Source of the DNA: Laetiporus sulphureus 93-53
Lineage: Eukaryota > Basidiomycota > Agaricomycetes > Polyporales > Laetiporaceae
DNA: 64,000 nt
NCBI RefSeq assembly: GCF_001632365.1
Contig: NW_024468541.1
Coordinates: 227,899-291,898, forward strand
Direction: 5' to 3'
Program-made: the position numbers and the translations under genes
Shown: positions 10,143 to 22,832 of the stretch, one piece after another
Layout of the letters: each line of letters starts with the position of its first letter
How positions within the stretch are numbered: the stretch's first letter is position 1
The notes under the pieces: model-generated
Databases searched by the model: none
Seen by the model: only the letters and a program-made list of their open reading frames with translations
What the model was told of the DNA's origin: nothing

Positions 10143-13100
10143 ACTCGCTCCATGGCACTGCACCAACGTCGTTGCAATCCGATACCTTTGTCTTACCGCT
10201 TGGCACGGCTCGCTGCTTCCCGGGTTCTGACAGCATGGCCACCAGATATTGTTACCGGAAACCATGCGACGTGCATTCATTAGTCTTACCGCAGGGCATG
10301 TCCCCGGGGGGGGGGGGGTTGTTCCGATATCAGGATGCCGTGGAAGCGGGAGGCCAGGGCACTGGAGAGCGGCATGCACCGGAGGCGATAAGAACCCGTC
10401 TGAGAGCGCTTATGGGTGGTGGAATCATTACCGTTTTCGCTCTCACGAGGAAGGGGGTTCGCAGCGTGTTGCGGGCTGCACGCTGGACGCGGTATTCAAA
10501 CGTCAAACGAACGGAGAGCGAATTAACGGGGCGCTCCGATGGCTTGACATCGCTTTAAACGAGATAGCTCAGACGTCCGTCGTCCGTAGGTTTGCTGGAG
10601 ATACAGCCTAGCGGGGTAGAATGCTGTTTTCGGGAGCTGCTCATGTAAGCTTACCACCACGCACGTATCGCGCTCGTCGCAATTCGTATAATATACAGGG
10701 TCCATGTCTATTCGTGAAATTCATGCATCCCATTCCTGCAGCCACACTGGGTTGCTACTGATGCTCCACTGCGACAGCATCGAGCCCTGGGTGTCGGTGA
10801 CCGTGCACGGCAGCAAATGTCTGTGCCACGGGAATAGCTCGTGTGAGTCATGTTCCTCGCCGGGGGTGACGGTTGACGACTTGCTGTCCCTCGTACCCCC
10901 CGCGATCGCCTCCGGGATGTCCTCGATATCCTCGGTATTCTCCGAGATGCGCGGCGTGGACACCGTGAGCTGCTGGCGCTCCGTAGCCAGTGCCCGGATG
11001 CTCAGAAGGAGATGTGAGCCCTAAGGGGAGAACGTGTCACAGTGTGCGGGTGGGAGATGTATGGAGGGGGGATGACGTACGGAGTAAGAAAAAATCGCGC
11101 CGACCCATCTGAGGAGGATCAGAGTTAATTTTCGCCGCCAACGCTGCGCATGAACCGAGAGACGTACACAGCGGAGATGTTGGCGAGCGTCGTGTTGTCC
11201 TTATAAGGAGCGACCGTGCAGATCGTGATTGCGACTATGCCCATAGCATGCTCATTATTTACTGTGACACCGTGACGAGGGATCTGTCTACTCGCCAAGT
11301 ACTCTGAGCCACGACCCGTCAGTCTAGCGACGCAGTGCGAAAATGCATGCTGCTGGTACGTACATTAGATAATAGGCCGTGCCATCGCGCCATAGGCGCA
11401 CCGCGAGCGACATTTTGCGCAGTGGGCGGTATGACCAAAATTTGATGCACATTAATATAAATAACATAGCTATGCTCGCAATCAGCATTCAGCGCATGAA
11501 GACCCTTCAGAAACCGCGCACTTTCGAATACTAGTACTGGGACCCTGTTGCAGTTGGCACCTTCAGCGAAAAGCTGCAATGCGCATTTTGGGGGGGTCGC
11601 ACTTACCAGCATGCGTTCCAAAACTTTGGCGTCTCAGGATAGAAACAGCCCCTTATCGGCCAATCGGAAGGGTACGGTTGTATTTTGGCGTAGAATTGTC
11701 GGTACGCGAGGCCGTTGATGATTCCTATGCACTGCTGGCTGAGTGAATGGTCTGCGTGTCTGTGCGGTCGAGGTATGGGCATACCAAAACTTCGCCTGAT
11801 GCAGCCGCGTTTCAACGTCTAATGGGTGGCATTCGAAGGGGACTTATAGGCTCACCAAAAAACGCCGCGCAGAGAAGCGAGAGCACTAGGGAATCGGTCA
11901 GATTATGAGCCCCGGTCAAATTATCTCTGTTGTGCTACCTCTGGGGCTGCCGCCGTATAGGGCATATGTTCGTAGTACCAAACTCGTCTCAACACACAAG
12001 ACGAGTGTCGTGAGTGCTCTAAAACATATCAGGATTTTAATGATTGTTCATTGAAGCATTATACACAACTTACGCCGTATTGAAGAGCATGGCAGGCTTG
12101 CAGCTAGATGACAATGCAATCTTATTAGTATAAATTATGTTCCCGAAGCAAATATTCGCGTACTACAGAGGAAGGATTTCGACGCAGAGAAACCTTGAAC
12201 AACGTATCTCAGCGATATTTGCGGAACACTGGATGGCGTCTTACATTTGAATGAGCATCCCGAGATACCGAGGGATTAGAAAGAGGAACATTGGTAGGTT
12301 AAGTGTGGATCTAACAAGGTGGTAAAGTTGCTTTAATGGCTCTTATCGTCCGCATGACATGAAAATCCTGACCTCCAGATGAGCGTATACTATAGAAATG
12401 AGAGGTGAATATCTGAGCGGACGACAAAGTGTAATTACGTGCCTCTTGCTCGAATGATTCTACAAAATCATACAATAGCCAGCACAAAGAGGCCGCTGCG
12501 GATTCGCGACGTTGATGTCTTGCTTCTATGATGCATATAATTTCCTTACCTGCGTGACATTTCCGGGAATGATCAAGTTCCACGAGTTCCACTAGAGTCT
12601 CTCCAAATGTTGACATGGAGATTGACGGACGTGCCGCACGCCTTGGATGTCTCAGTTATGCAGGAACTTGAAGAACGGACACGGATACATCGAACGGAGG
12701 AGACGATGGTAAAGGGCGAGGCGGAGGGCAGGAGCATGGTCACCGTTCAATTGGCTCGCTAGCATATATGTCGGCAGGTTGACAGCTGCATACGGTTCTT
12801 CCTGGTAGTAGTAAGCCATAATCAGATAAATGGAATCGTACGTAATACACGATCAGTCGCTAGAAGTCCACACTGCATGGCGATAATATCAAACTGCTTG
12901 GAAGCCGACGTCGCGGACGCGTCTTTCATGCCTGAAGAGGGCGAGGCCCATGGTGCATGCGGCCAGCTTTGCGCCTAGAGGGACCATCAAATTGATCGGA
13001 ACACCACCAAAACAGGAAAGTGTGCAAGTTCGTCACGGGTGGCTGAAAGGCTCCTCAACCAAGGAGGGCTGCGAAGTCATCCATCAGGAAAACTCAAATC

Positions 13101-13911
13101 GGCTTGTGGCTCGAGAACCTGCTTTTTGACTTGTTCTCGCTGGTTATGGCTTGTACAAACCAACAAGCACATGACAAGAAGCCCTAATCCAGAAAAAAGT
13201 TCAAAACAAGAAGGTTCTGAGGCTATCTCTCACTCGCTGTCTTTTCTGGCGACATCAAGCGGATAAAAGTATCATAAGCCGGATTTGAGTTTTCATGATG
13301 AGTCGTGCCATCCCAGAATAGCGCTGGGAGTCGAAACGAGTCCGGAACCACTTCAATGCTCTGATTCTGCCTTCTTTTTCTCCGACATTATCCTTTCAAA
13401 AATTAGTTGGAAGCATACCCTCTTTGATCTGTCAGATTTAGAGCACCGACCAGACTGCTACGGCTTTCCAACATCAATGAAGACGTCCACTCAAGATCAT
13501 TCTTATTCCTACTGCTGCCTTTGAAATTATCCTCATGATGTACAGCCTGCTGGTGGTGCGGATTTCAATAGAAAGAGCCATTTACGTAAACCAAGTCCAG
13601 ATGCCAGCATGAATCAGGGGTAGCTGTCAAACGAAATGATTACTCACAGATACATATGTTGCATTCACAAAGTGAAAATCCGCGGCCGAGAATAGTCACG
13701 CTATATATACACGCTCATTTCATACAAACACCTGCTGCATTCCATACGTCTCCTAGGATGTCACACAACTCGAGCATTCCGTGTATGTGGGACAGGTATA
13801 GTGTGTACTCGGGCGCTAGACCGATAATAGGCGTCCATGCATGGGTATACTGTGTGAGCTGTGGTGGGTATAGTAATGTCTGAACAATAGTGTATCAAGT
13901 CCGCATGCGCC
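10143..13911. other. Gene-poor interval
   Basis: 3.77 kb without a gene I can support. It contains a run of 13 G at 10306-10318 and several scattered open frames on the minus strand (10721-10990, 12311-12616) that look weakly protein-like but cannot be joined into a credible model. Part must hold the 3' flanks of the PPR and kinase genes. Confidence 0.5.
10306..10318 (+). repeat. G13 homopolymer
   Basis: Thirteen consecutive G preceded by four C, about 165 bp past the PPR stop. Homopolymers of this length are also typical sites of length error in assemblies. Confidence 0.9.
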
Positions 13912-16897
13912 TCACACGTTGAATCGCTGCTCGATGCTCTGCGTGCTCGCCGCCATCATCCCATGCGGCGATTGCAGCGCGTCCAGTCTCCACTCGCCCC
14001 TCAGCCGTTGATAGATCGCCTTGAACGCCGACACCGCGCCCTTCTCCAGCACGAGCCCAATCGCCGTCTCATATCCACATGCCCTGTCCATCCTGAACCG
14101 CGACTGCCCGAACGAGCTCGCGTGCGGCGACATCGGCGTTTGCGACAGCCGCGGCGTCATACCCGGCTGTGGGAAGCCGCTTGCGCCTGGGCCAGCGACC
14201 GACGAGAACTCAACGCGGAAGCGCACCTGCTTGGATCCATCCTGCCCGTCCTCCGCACGGCACTTGAGCACATGCCAGCCGTGCGCTTCGTCCAGCACCG
14301 CGAGCACGCCAAATTGCTCCAGCAGCCGCATCGTCTCGATGCGCGTCGTAAGCACGTCGTTGACCGAGTACAGCATGTACGTCTGCACCTTCCAATGGAA
14401 CAAGTTCGAGAACCAGCCCTTGAACTCGCCGACCACGGGCGAGCCGATGAACGACGCGGGAGGAGACATGGGCCCGGGCGACCCGACAATGGAGAACGTC
14501 GACCTCTTCTGCAGAATCGGAGTTCCGTGGAGATCCAACGCCGGAGCTATAAGACATTAAATCATGCAATATACACTCTGGCGGATAATACTTACGGCGA
14601 TTCTTCCTTTCCCTCTTCGTGTACTCCTTGCTGCTAGTAGGCTCATTGAAGAAGACAACGTTGCCGAGTTCCTTCGCCAACGGCACAGATTGGCCGAAGC
14701 CGAGACCGCCATGGCCGTTAACAGCATCCGCATGAGCATGTCTGCGAGCAGGAGCAGCCGCATTCCAGTTCTCTTTGTTCTCCGCTTCCGCCTTGCCATC
14801 CGAGATATCGATGTTGCGCATTGGCGCGTCCTCAGAAATGTCCATCGGCTCGTCGACGCGCTCATGGGCAGACGGGCTTTGCACCTGCGCGCGTGTTGCA
14901 TTCCACGAGGCCACCTGCATATTCACCATGTTCGCGTACTGGTTCATCGTCTTCTGCAATTCAACATCCGGCACCCTCGGGGCAGTAATCATTGGAAGTA
15001 TCGGAGTGGCCGTAGCCGGGACAGGAACGGGGGCATGTATGACTCCGGGGGAGAGGGACGGAGCTGCCATAGAACCTCGATAGCCGCCACGAGAAGGAGC
15101 CCTCATACCTGAAGAAGCAGACGGGACGTTGAACGTAGCAGGAGGCGGAGCGGAGCCCCGACGTGTGGGCAGAGGTGGGATTCCGCGTTGTTGATACGAC
15201 GTAAAGATGCTTTGGGACTGTCCCTGAGCGGAGTGTCCTGGTACGGAGAACGGCTGCACGAACGCACGGTTCGCATCCACTTGGAATGCGCTGGGGGTCG
15301 AGAACGTGGACCGTCCCGCAGTGATCCTCGTGTCCACGGATGGAGAGATAAATGCAGAAGTCGGCCGAGGCCTCTGTGGGCGCGGACCAATAGGAGACGG
15401 AGGGTGTGCCCTGGCAGGTGCCTTATCCATGGCTATGTCGGTGGAAATGACAAGAGTGTTAGGAGACGGGCTTCGCGAAGGAGGCACTGGCGCTGCGCGG
15501 TTAGAGCGTAGATACTGGTGCTGTGGTACGGCTGGGATGTTGAGGTCTTGGGGCTCGAGATGTGCAACCTTCTTTGACCGGGGTGCAGCATACTGCTTTG
15601 TGACGACCTTGCCGCTCGCGCTGAGAACTTCATCGATGTCCATGAGGATGCCATGCTCCTCCATTGCCTTCTCACGATGCTTCTGGAGGAGGAAATAGAA
15701 GGCTTTCGCTAGCGTGCCCTGCCCCGCCGGGCTCAAAAGATCGGCCCTGATGCCCTCGATGTCAGCGTGGCGTCCCCAAATCACGCACAGCGATTCAAAT
15801 AAATCACGGTCGATGTGTAGCGCCGATGGAAGGGGCTTTGCCAACTCCGAGACAGGCGGCGCAGGCACGTATGTAATCCCCGGCGTCTGGCCTTCGAGCC
15901 AGGGATGCGACAGAATTTCTGCCATCTACGGACAAGTCCCCGATCAGTTTCGTGAGGAATAATAACCAAAGCGGGATCTACTCGCCGTGATACGCTTCGA
16001 GACGTCGACCACGAGCATCCGAAACAAAAGATCCTTGGCCAGAGGGTCGATAAATGCTGGCATCTCGTACTTGCCGATCTTGACCTTGCTCAGCAGAGTC
16101 CTGACGTTCTTATCGTCGAAGGGAAGTCGCCCAGTCAGAAGCGCGAACAAGATCACACCGCAGCTCCAGATGTCGGTCGCCGTGCCGCAGTACTTGTGCC
16201 CGTTGACGATCTCAGGGCTGGCATAGTGAGGGCTGCCACAACTAGTGTCCAGTTGGAGAGAAGGAGGAGCGAAGGCAGCCATTCCCCAGTCAGCAATCTT
16301 GATGAGAGGTGGATTCAAAGAGTGTATGAGGATGTTCTCCGGCTTAAGATCGCGGTGGATGATAGAGAACGTGTGCGCATAGTTGAGCCCATAGACAATC
16401 TGCTTGAAGTATGCCAGAGCCTCGAGTGGAGGAAGCTTGCCACGATTGACCAGAAAGTCGAACAGTTCGCCGCCTTCCACATATTCCAGAATCAGGTACA
16501 GTTCCTTCTCGCCTTCGTAGACGTCATAAATGCGCATAATATTCGGATGATTCATGAGCTTCATCATGATAATCTCCCTGTCGATTCCGAGGCGCTGCTT
16601 GTCCGACTTTGCCTGGGCGGTGAGCGAGGCACGGGAGTTCACAAAGGGAGCTAGAGGCAGGATCTTGACTGCGGCAAGCTGGCCAGTCCGTCGGTGCTTC
16701 GCGATCTTGACATGCCCGCTTGCGCCCTTGCCGACGCATTCGCCGATGATCCAGGGTCCAACATACTTCGCGTCGTCCGGGTAGTCAAAAGCACCGGTTC
16801 CCGCCGCAGCCTTTTCTTTCTGCCATCTGGTCCCCAACGGCGTATGATACTTGATGGGCGGCGCGCGGGGTGGGCTCTCGGGAGCAGATGCGGGCAT
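13912..16897 (-). CDS. Serine/threonine protein kinase, GIN4/NIM1 (CAMKL) type
   Basis: Three exons (15982-16897, 14596-15918, 13912-14546) keep frame for 957 residues. The N-terminal kinase domain spans about residues 45-315: glycine loop GECVGKGASGHVKIAKH, catalytic lysine in AAVKILPL, HRDLKPENIL, a DWG in place of the usual DFG (IKIADWGMAAFAPP), activation segment CGSPHYASPEI, and subdomain IX DIWSCGVILFALLTG. A long Ser/Pro-rich linker follows. The last 200 residues (from KGWFSNLFHWK through RVEFSSVAG to EWRLDALQSP) look like a KA1-like membrane/regulatory domain. This architecture is that of Gin4/Hsl1/Cdr2-type kinases, which link septin and bud-neck or cortical signals to Wee1 and mitotic entry. 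Orthology within the group is not resolved. Confidence 0.9.
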
Positions 16898-17711
16898 GAT
16901 GACTGTGCAGAACTAGAGAAATTCGCGACAAACCCAGAAAAAATTACGGAAACAGTAGGATATAGAATGTGAGCGTTGTCGTTCTGTCGTTGTCGGCCAG
17001 CACCAAGACAGCAGATGGAAGGGGGGAGGAGCCGCCGTGGTGGTTGGCGTCGAACGCGAACTTGAACAAAGGCGGTGGCTGGCATCCAAACAACGTGTCA
17101 ACGGCTTGTCACATCACGTGGCACTCTTGACATCGGAATGAACGACCGAGCGTCCTAAGCAGCCCCAAAGGCATCCCTCGCCAAATAATGGATTTGGATG
17201 GCCTTGCACCAAAGGGCTTGAACAACATGTATGGGAAAAGGAGCCTCCAAAGATGATGTATGCAACAATGTTTCTCACCATGACTGCGCGAGATTCGTTA
17301 ACGATCACGGGGATCCAGGGGAACGCCTTGCACGTCAGATTGCTTCATCAGAAAACATGAGAGCGGTTGCAATGCAGTCGTCTTGGCTTTTCCTAGGTAA
17401 CGTCGTTGCAACTCATTATCAACCTGACCATAGGCTCAGTAAAATTATACAATGTCCACGTCCGTTAAAATACGCAAAGATGCCGGTCAATATAGCGGCG
17501 ACTCTTCCGGATGCGGTTTTTGCTGTACGATAATGTCAATGAGATATGAATGTTCTAGAAGGACATATATAGATATAAAGGCTTACTGCGAAGGGATATG
17601 GTGTAGAAAATGTTACCGCGCCATGAGACACGGTAAGATATCGAAGTGGGTATCATTCGAAATGAAGGAATGCCAGTGAAAGCAGAAGGTTTGCGCAAGA
17701 CACGCAAAGCG
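16898..17711. other. Intergenic: kinase promoter and SNARE gene 3' flank
   Basis: About 815 bp. No gene is recognised; AT-richer than the flanking coding sequence. Confidence 0.5.
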
Positions 17712-18876
17712 TTATACAAGAATGACTGCTAGTAGCAATGCCATGAGAATAATTATGAGGATTATGATGCACCATCCAGATTTCGTTTCTGGTAGGATTA
17801 TCGTTTGCTGATAAATCAAACGCTCCGAACATGTGTGGTTGGGATGGAAAACTGACCTTCCGTTTGACGAATGAATTTCTTGATTCTATGCATAGCGTTA
17901 TCCAGCTTAGCGCCTGAATGGTCGACTCCGCGTTCGAGGTCATCAAGCATTCTGTCGTCAGACGTAAACGAAGCCGGAGCTAGCAGTCAGTGTCATGACC
18001 GAAGGGATAAATTCGCCAAACTAACTCCATGTGTTCACCGATCTCGCGGCCCATCAGACCTGCTTGCTCATGCAATGTGCTCACCGTCCCAGCAATATTG
18101 TCCATCGTCTGATCCTGGTGACGAACCATCATCTAATTCACCAAAGAATCACACGTATCAGTAAAATTAGCGATTTTGCAATTGCAGAAGAAGCTATACT
18201 TCTTGTTCCTGTCTCGCCCACTCAGCCTGATCGTCACCGCCAGGTGCGGGAGAAGAAATTCGGCTGCCATTGCGAGATAGACTTGGAGATATTCCAATTT
18301 TAGACCGCGGCCTTGGACGCGTCTCAGTCTGATCAGACTCCACTTCCGCCCTCATGGTCTGTCATGAAGAACATGAATATTACATCGAAGTCAGCAAATC
18401 ATCCTGTCCGCTCGTGATTGTTGTGTAAACGTGATCACGCACATCAATCTCCCGTCGTACATGGCTAACATATTTTCTGCGCTCCATGACCTCTGCTTCC
18501 TCTAGACCGAACATGCGCGCTCCAGTCGATTCGACGATCCTACATTACGAACGTTAGTGCATAAAAGAAGGAGATAACTACGATGGCGGAGAAGGCCTAT
18601 GAACACACTGACTTGACGCTCTCTTCCAGGTCCTCCAAGTCGGCTCCAAGTGCCGCAAGCGTTGCCTTGAGCTGTCAAGACAATAACAAACGTCCAACGG
18701 TCAATTAAGTATAGAGCTTCTGATGCATAAATTACCTCGTTCCTCGCCCAAACTAGCTCCTCACTATCCTCCTTGGCGGTGCTGCGTATCCGCAGGAACG
18801 AGGCACGCAGTGTGGCGGCGGTCTGAAGTGAGGCTTGAATGTCTTGCTGAACAGCATTGTACGGATCGGTAGACAT
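17712..18876 (-). CDS. TLG1: t-SNARE of the Tlg1/syntaxin-6 family
   Basis: Seven small exons (18736-18876, 18613-18671, 18443-18539, 18200-18358, 18026-18132, 17857-17951, 17712-17788) join to 244 residues. The N-terminus (MSTDPYNAVQQDIQASLQTA) matches the syntaxin-6 N-terminal three-helix domain, continuing with ELKATLAALGADLEDLEESV. A Ser/Pro linker precedes a Qc-SNARE motif from about residue 155 (MMVRHQDQTMDNIAGTVSTL) to about 220 (AKLDNAMHRIKKFIRQTE), with the central-layer glutamine expected in the GLMGREIGEHME stretch region. A C-terminal anchor (GWCIIILIILMALLLAVILV) ends two residues or fewer before the stop. Such SNAREs act in endosome-to-Golgi fusion. Every splice junction has GT...AG and the joined frame agrees with the family throughout. 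Confidence 0.9.
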
Positions 18877-19682
18877 AATAGAAGTGCGCCTTGGCAGTGA
18901 GCCGCGCCCAAGTCAATATGATCAAGTTGTAGGTCAATGGCGGTCGGTGCAGTCGGTGCAGTCGATGCACGAGATTGTCAGATCCAGCTACAATAGATGA
19001 ATCCTTTCCAGCCCCCTTGACAGATGATGTTTGCCTCGATTGAAATCGCTCGGTGGAATGTGTTGTGTGTGGGCAGATCTAAGCAGACTATACCACCAGT
19101 GCCAGACTCGTTGCAAGTGACATTGCTATAGTTAGGCGCCCATACCACTTCCGTCTCGTGCAGCACGTGGTCGTGAGGTTGTGACAATACACGCGCAGAG
19201 GTCACCCATGATGCGTCACGCGTCACGATGAGCATACACCTTGCTGTGCACGTAGAACTCTGGCTGTGCACATCACCTCGCCGTTGTCAGCGACGACGAT
19301 TGTTTGCGAAGAGGCTAGGACACACTTAGGCAAGAACTGAACACTAGACCACGCAGCGTCGCCGCGGCAATTCACATCAATCAGCTATCTTGTGAGTGAA
19401 TGCAGATGGTGGTCTCTCATTCCTTCCAAACATGATCATCGCTGGCAGACGTTGTCGTTGCTAACGACGACCTGCTTCTTTGCGCCGTATGTATGCGGGC
19501 TTTTGAAAGCGTTCCGCGTCGCTCTGACGGTTCCGGCGCGATGACTGCATCACGCAGTGACAAAGCGTAACTCACCGACCAGTCATCGGCGGGACCGCTT
19601 AATTTAGCAATAGACCGTGAGTACAGTCATTCCTCCGTGTGCATTAATTCTACTCAGCCTCGTGCTCACTTCTCTGCTGACA
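18877..19682. other. Divergent promoter region, TLG1 / RING E3 genes
   Basis: About 800 bp between divergently transcribed genes. No supported coding feature. Confidence 0.5.
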
Positions 19683-21671
19683 ATGGCCACCATCGCGACT
19701 TGGTGTGAGTCAACCATGTGTCTTCCGTTTCATATCTGACCGCCAAACCAGATAATAACCAATACTCCACTTGGAATAGGACAAGGCGACTCCACGCACA
19801 GCCGTATCTCGCTCGCACGGACACATCCACCTCACGCAGGGCTGCTGAGATGGCACAGCAGATGGCAGCGGCCCAGGACGCAGTCGTTCTCAACATGGGC
19901 AATCCCAATGGGCTAGATGCAAACAAGGAGAAGACGTCTGACACCCTCTTTGGCCCCAACATCGGCATTGTCAGTGGTGGGCCCGAATGGACGGAGAGAC
20001 ACGAGAAGAGCAGCGATGAGCTGACTCCGGAGATCATCAAGAACTGGATTGCCAGAAGCAAGGAGGTGCGTGTGCTAGCTGTTCGGTATGGTGCCTGTCC
20101 TCTGACTGCGTCTGCAGGGCTTCCCGACGACGACGACGCTGCAGGCGCTCGTCAATCTTAAGCGACCCACGCTCCGACTGACGCCATTCGAGGACGCTCC
20201 CTCAGATGATCCCGACCACGCTGACTCGCAACACCACCACGGACTTGAATTCGAATACGACTGCGATGCGCCTAAGTGCGGGATCAGCGTCAACGTACTC
20301 CTAAGTCCGCGCCACCATCTAGCGGGCAAGGCCGACGCAAGCGGGCTGTACAAGTTCCTCGTTTACGAGTCTGTTGTCGACGGTGGCTTCGGCAAGGTCT
20401 TGAAGCACGAGGACGGCGCGACGCTGGAGCTCGGAAGGTTCGAGCTGTGTGCCGACGATCCCGAGAAGGATACCGCGGCGGAGTCATCGGTGGCTGTGGA
20501 CGCGGAGGGGCAGCAGGCGCCGGAGGACAATCACACGAAGCGGCTGCGGTTCACACACTTCAACTTCCGGAAGCGCAGTCAGAACCGGAATGTGGCCGGC
20601 CCTGCCCTAGCTGTGGTCGATGCGGAGACGCATGCCACAGAAGGGGAGGAGAGCGATTCGCAAACGGCAAGTAGGAGGGAGGAGCCCGATGTTGGCGTGC
20701 GGGTGACTATCCGATTGGCTGCGCTGGACGGCGAAGGACATGAGTTGCCGTCTGTGAACGAGCAGGTCACTTACCTGCACATCGTCCGCTATGGTCCTCC
20801 CCCTGTGTCCTTAGATGGACAAGTCATCGAAGACAATCGTCCCTGGGTCGTCAAAGTTGTGAAGCGTGAGGCCACTGTCAGTGAACGAAGTGCTTATATT
20901 CTCGCGAGATACACACTCATACACCATTTAGATTGGTCCACACACGTTCCATCTGCATGAGATTTACGGCCTCTCCGCTAACTCAACCACTCCGTCGCAG
21001 CCTGTACCTACCTCACCCACCTCCGCAGAACAGCACGTCTACCCTCCCGTTCCCCCGCCCGGCACGACACAGGAGGAAGAACCCTCGTCTGAGTGTCTTC
21101 TCTGTCTCTCCTCCCCGCGTGAGGTTGTCCTTCTGCCATGCCGCCACCTGGTTGCCTGTAGGGAATGTGCACTCAACATGATCGAGTTTGGTGCGGGCGG
21201 CACGATCGTGCAACAGGACAACGAGCCCAGTGCCACCACGGGTCCGGATGACACCGCGGGCGATGGCACTAACGTACCCACGTCCACCTCCGACGGCGCG
21301 CTGCCTGGCTCGGAGGCGGTCGCTGCGCCTCCCGTACCGCGACGTAAGCGCAAGGCGAAGGGGTGGTTCTGCCCAGTGTGTCGTCAACGTAAGCTTAGCT
21401 GGTGCTGCCTGCTTGCTCGCGTGCTGATGACCATTATCTAGCATACACATCGATGCTCCGAATTACCACCGTGCCGCCCTCGAAAGAAGACGAGATGCGC
21501 GACTCAATGTCCACGGATGTGCATGTAGAGAGAGTGCCCGCGTCTCCGCCTGCACAGAGCGTCCGCGGGAGCCTTACTGCGTCGTTCCCCCGCCCTGGTG
21601 CCCTCCTCCGTGCGTTCGGTCGTTCCAGCGCACAGCAGCCAGATGTGGAGAGGGGCCAGGTGCAGGCTTAG
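19683..21671 (+). CDS. RING-finger E3 ubiquitin ligase, MGRN1/RNF157-like
   Basis: Five exons (19683-19704, 19752-20065, 20118-20876, 20932-21388, 21442-21671) give 593 residues. The middle carries the beta-rich MGRN1/LOG2-type region (LEFEYDCDAPKCGISVNVLL near residue 150; WVVKVVKREATIGPHTFHLH near residue 355). The C-terminal RING reads CLLCLSSPREVVLLPCRHLV then ACRECALNMIEF, and closes with WFCPVCRQPYTSML. About 55 residues rich in Asp, Thr and Pro, with a basic RRKRKAK tail, are inserted inside the RING between the sixth metal ligand and the final CPVC pair. MGRN1-type ligases ubiquitinate endosomal and membrane-trafficking substrates. The 22-nt first exon is the least certain part; the rest is well supported. 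Confidence 0.88.
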
Positions 21672-22229
21672 ATATTCATGACCGCGTTGCTCCTCATTGT
21701 CATCGACTCGGCCGACATTCTTCTACTGGTGCCCTTTCACCCCACCCTGAATTGTGTAATCTTACATCCCCAGTGCTTGGATTCCTCTTCATTACCGTCG
21801 TCTGTGTACTGTTGCTTTTTGTGCCTTCTGCTGATATGCTACGGGTGGACTCTGTTGTACTATGACTTCCACTGTCGCATGTAAGAAATGTCGTTGTTCA
21901 TCATCGCGTGGCTTCAGGAACAACAAACTCATATACCAGGAATGCAGAAGGTTCGTATATTTAGCTGAACTAGCAAACGGCACGATCAACGAAGATGTTG
22001 AGTCGACAAGACGGCCTCGTAAAGAAATCAGGTTTCTGAAAGGTAACTCACCGACGAACCACGCAAAATATCCAGTTGACGACGCAGCGAGGTTGCCGAA
22101 GAGATAGGCGGCCAAGCGCCTGTGCATTGATACAGCATGGAAGAGCTTCGCAGTGGTAAGTCATATGCATGCGATAAGTGGCTGTACAGGTATGAAAGTA
22201 AATACGAGCGAAAGCAGATGGAAAGCGAA
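21672..22229. other. Convergent 3' flanks, RING E3 / uL15
   Basis: About 560 bp between converging genes. Nothing supported beyond probable 3' UTRs. Confidence 0.5.
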
Positions 22230-22832
22230 TTATGCGATGAGCTTGACAACACCACCCGCCTCCTTAATCTTGCGCCTGAAGATATAATCACGGTGAGATG
22301 ACACAAATTAAGATGTCTACAGCAATACGCACTCGGCCTTCTTTGACACGAATCGTGCCTTCACAATAAAAGGGAGCTTGGGCAATCTGGTCCATAGGTT
22401 GACCGCAATGATCTTCAAGGCAGAAATTCTTCACTCACTGTCCGTTACCCAACACCTTGCCGTACCCATGACGGAGCGTGTCAATGACAGGCACGACCTC
22501 CGAGTTCTCCGTCAAGCCCTCCTTCTCCTCTGCAGGCACAAGCGTCCAGAGCTTGTCCACGTTGACAATCGGGCGCCATTGAAGATTGCGCGTAAGGTGG
22601 AAGCGGCGCATACCAACCTTACCGAAGTAACCAGGATGGTACTTATCAAAGTTGGTTCTGCGCGAACATTGGGAAACGTTTGAATCGCTGAGAACTGCAG
22701 GACGCACCGGTGGTGGTGCTGGCCACCAGCGAGACCGCGACCTCCGGGATGTTTGCGGTGCTTGCCTACACGTCCATGACCTGCAGATACGTGGCCACGG
22801 TGCTTGCGAGTGTTGGAGAACCGTGTAGGCAT
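22230..22832 (-). CDS. RPL28: 60S ribosomal protein uL15 (L28/L27a)
   Basis: Cytosolic large-subunit ribosomal protein of about 147 residues in four exons. The ATG at 22832 starts [20 protein letters not shown], continuing with [20 protein letters not shown]; the second exon carries [20 protein letters not shown]; the last exons give [18 protein letters not shown] and the invariant end GGVVKLIA. Length and all landmarks match eukaryotic uL15. The three introns are short. The gene is divergent from RPB11 across about 650 bp. Confidence 0.96.

Noticed and set aside
10721..11340. Two protein-like minus-strand stretches (NTEDIEDIPEAIAGG; NEHAMGIVAITICTVAPYKD)
   Set aside because: Each is under 100 codons with its own stop, they do not join in a convincing model, and no family is recognised.
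12311..12616. Minus-strand frame with LCWLLYDFVESFEQEAR, faintly like the start of DUF6533 proteins
   Set aside because: The resemblance covers fewer than 20 residues, later family residues are missing, and no splice-consistent extension was found; a relic is possible but unsupported.
14564..15112. 182-codon plus-strand frame
   Set aside because: Antisense shadow of the kinase linker exon, which is confirmed by frame-true splicing on the minus strand.
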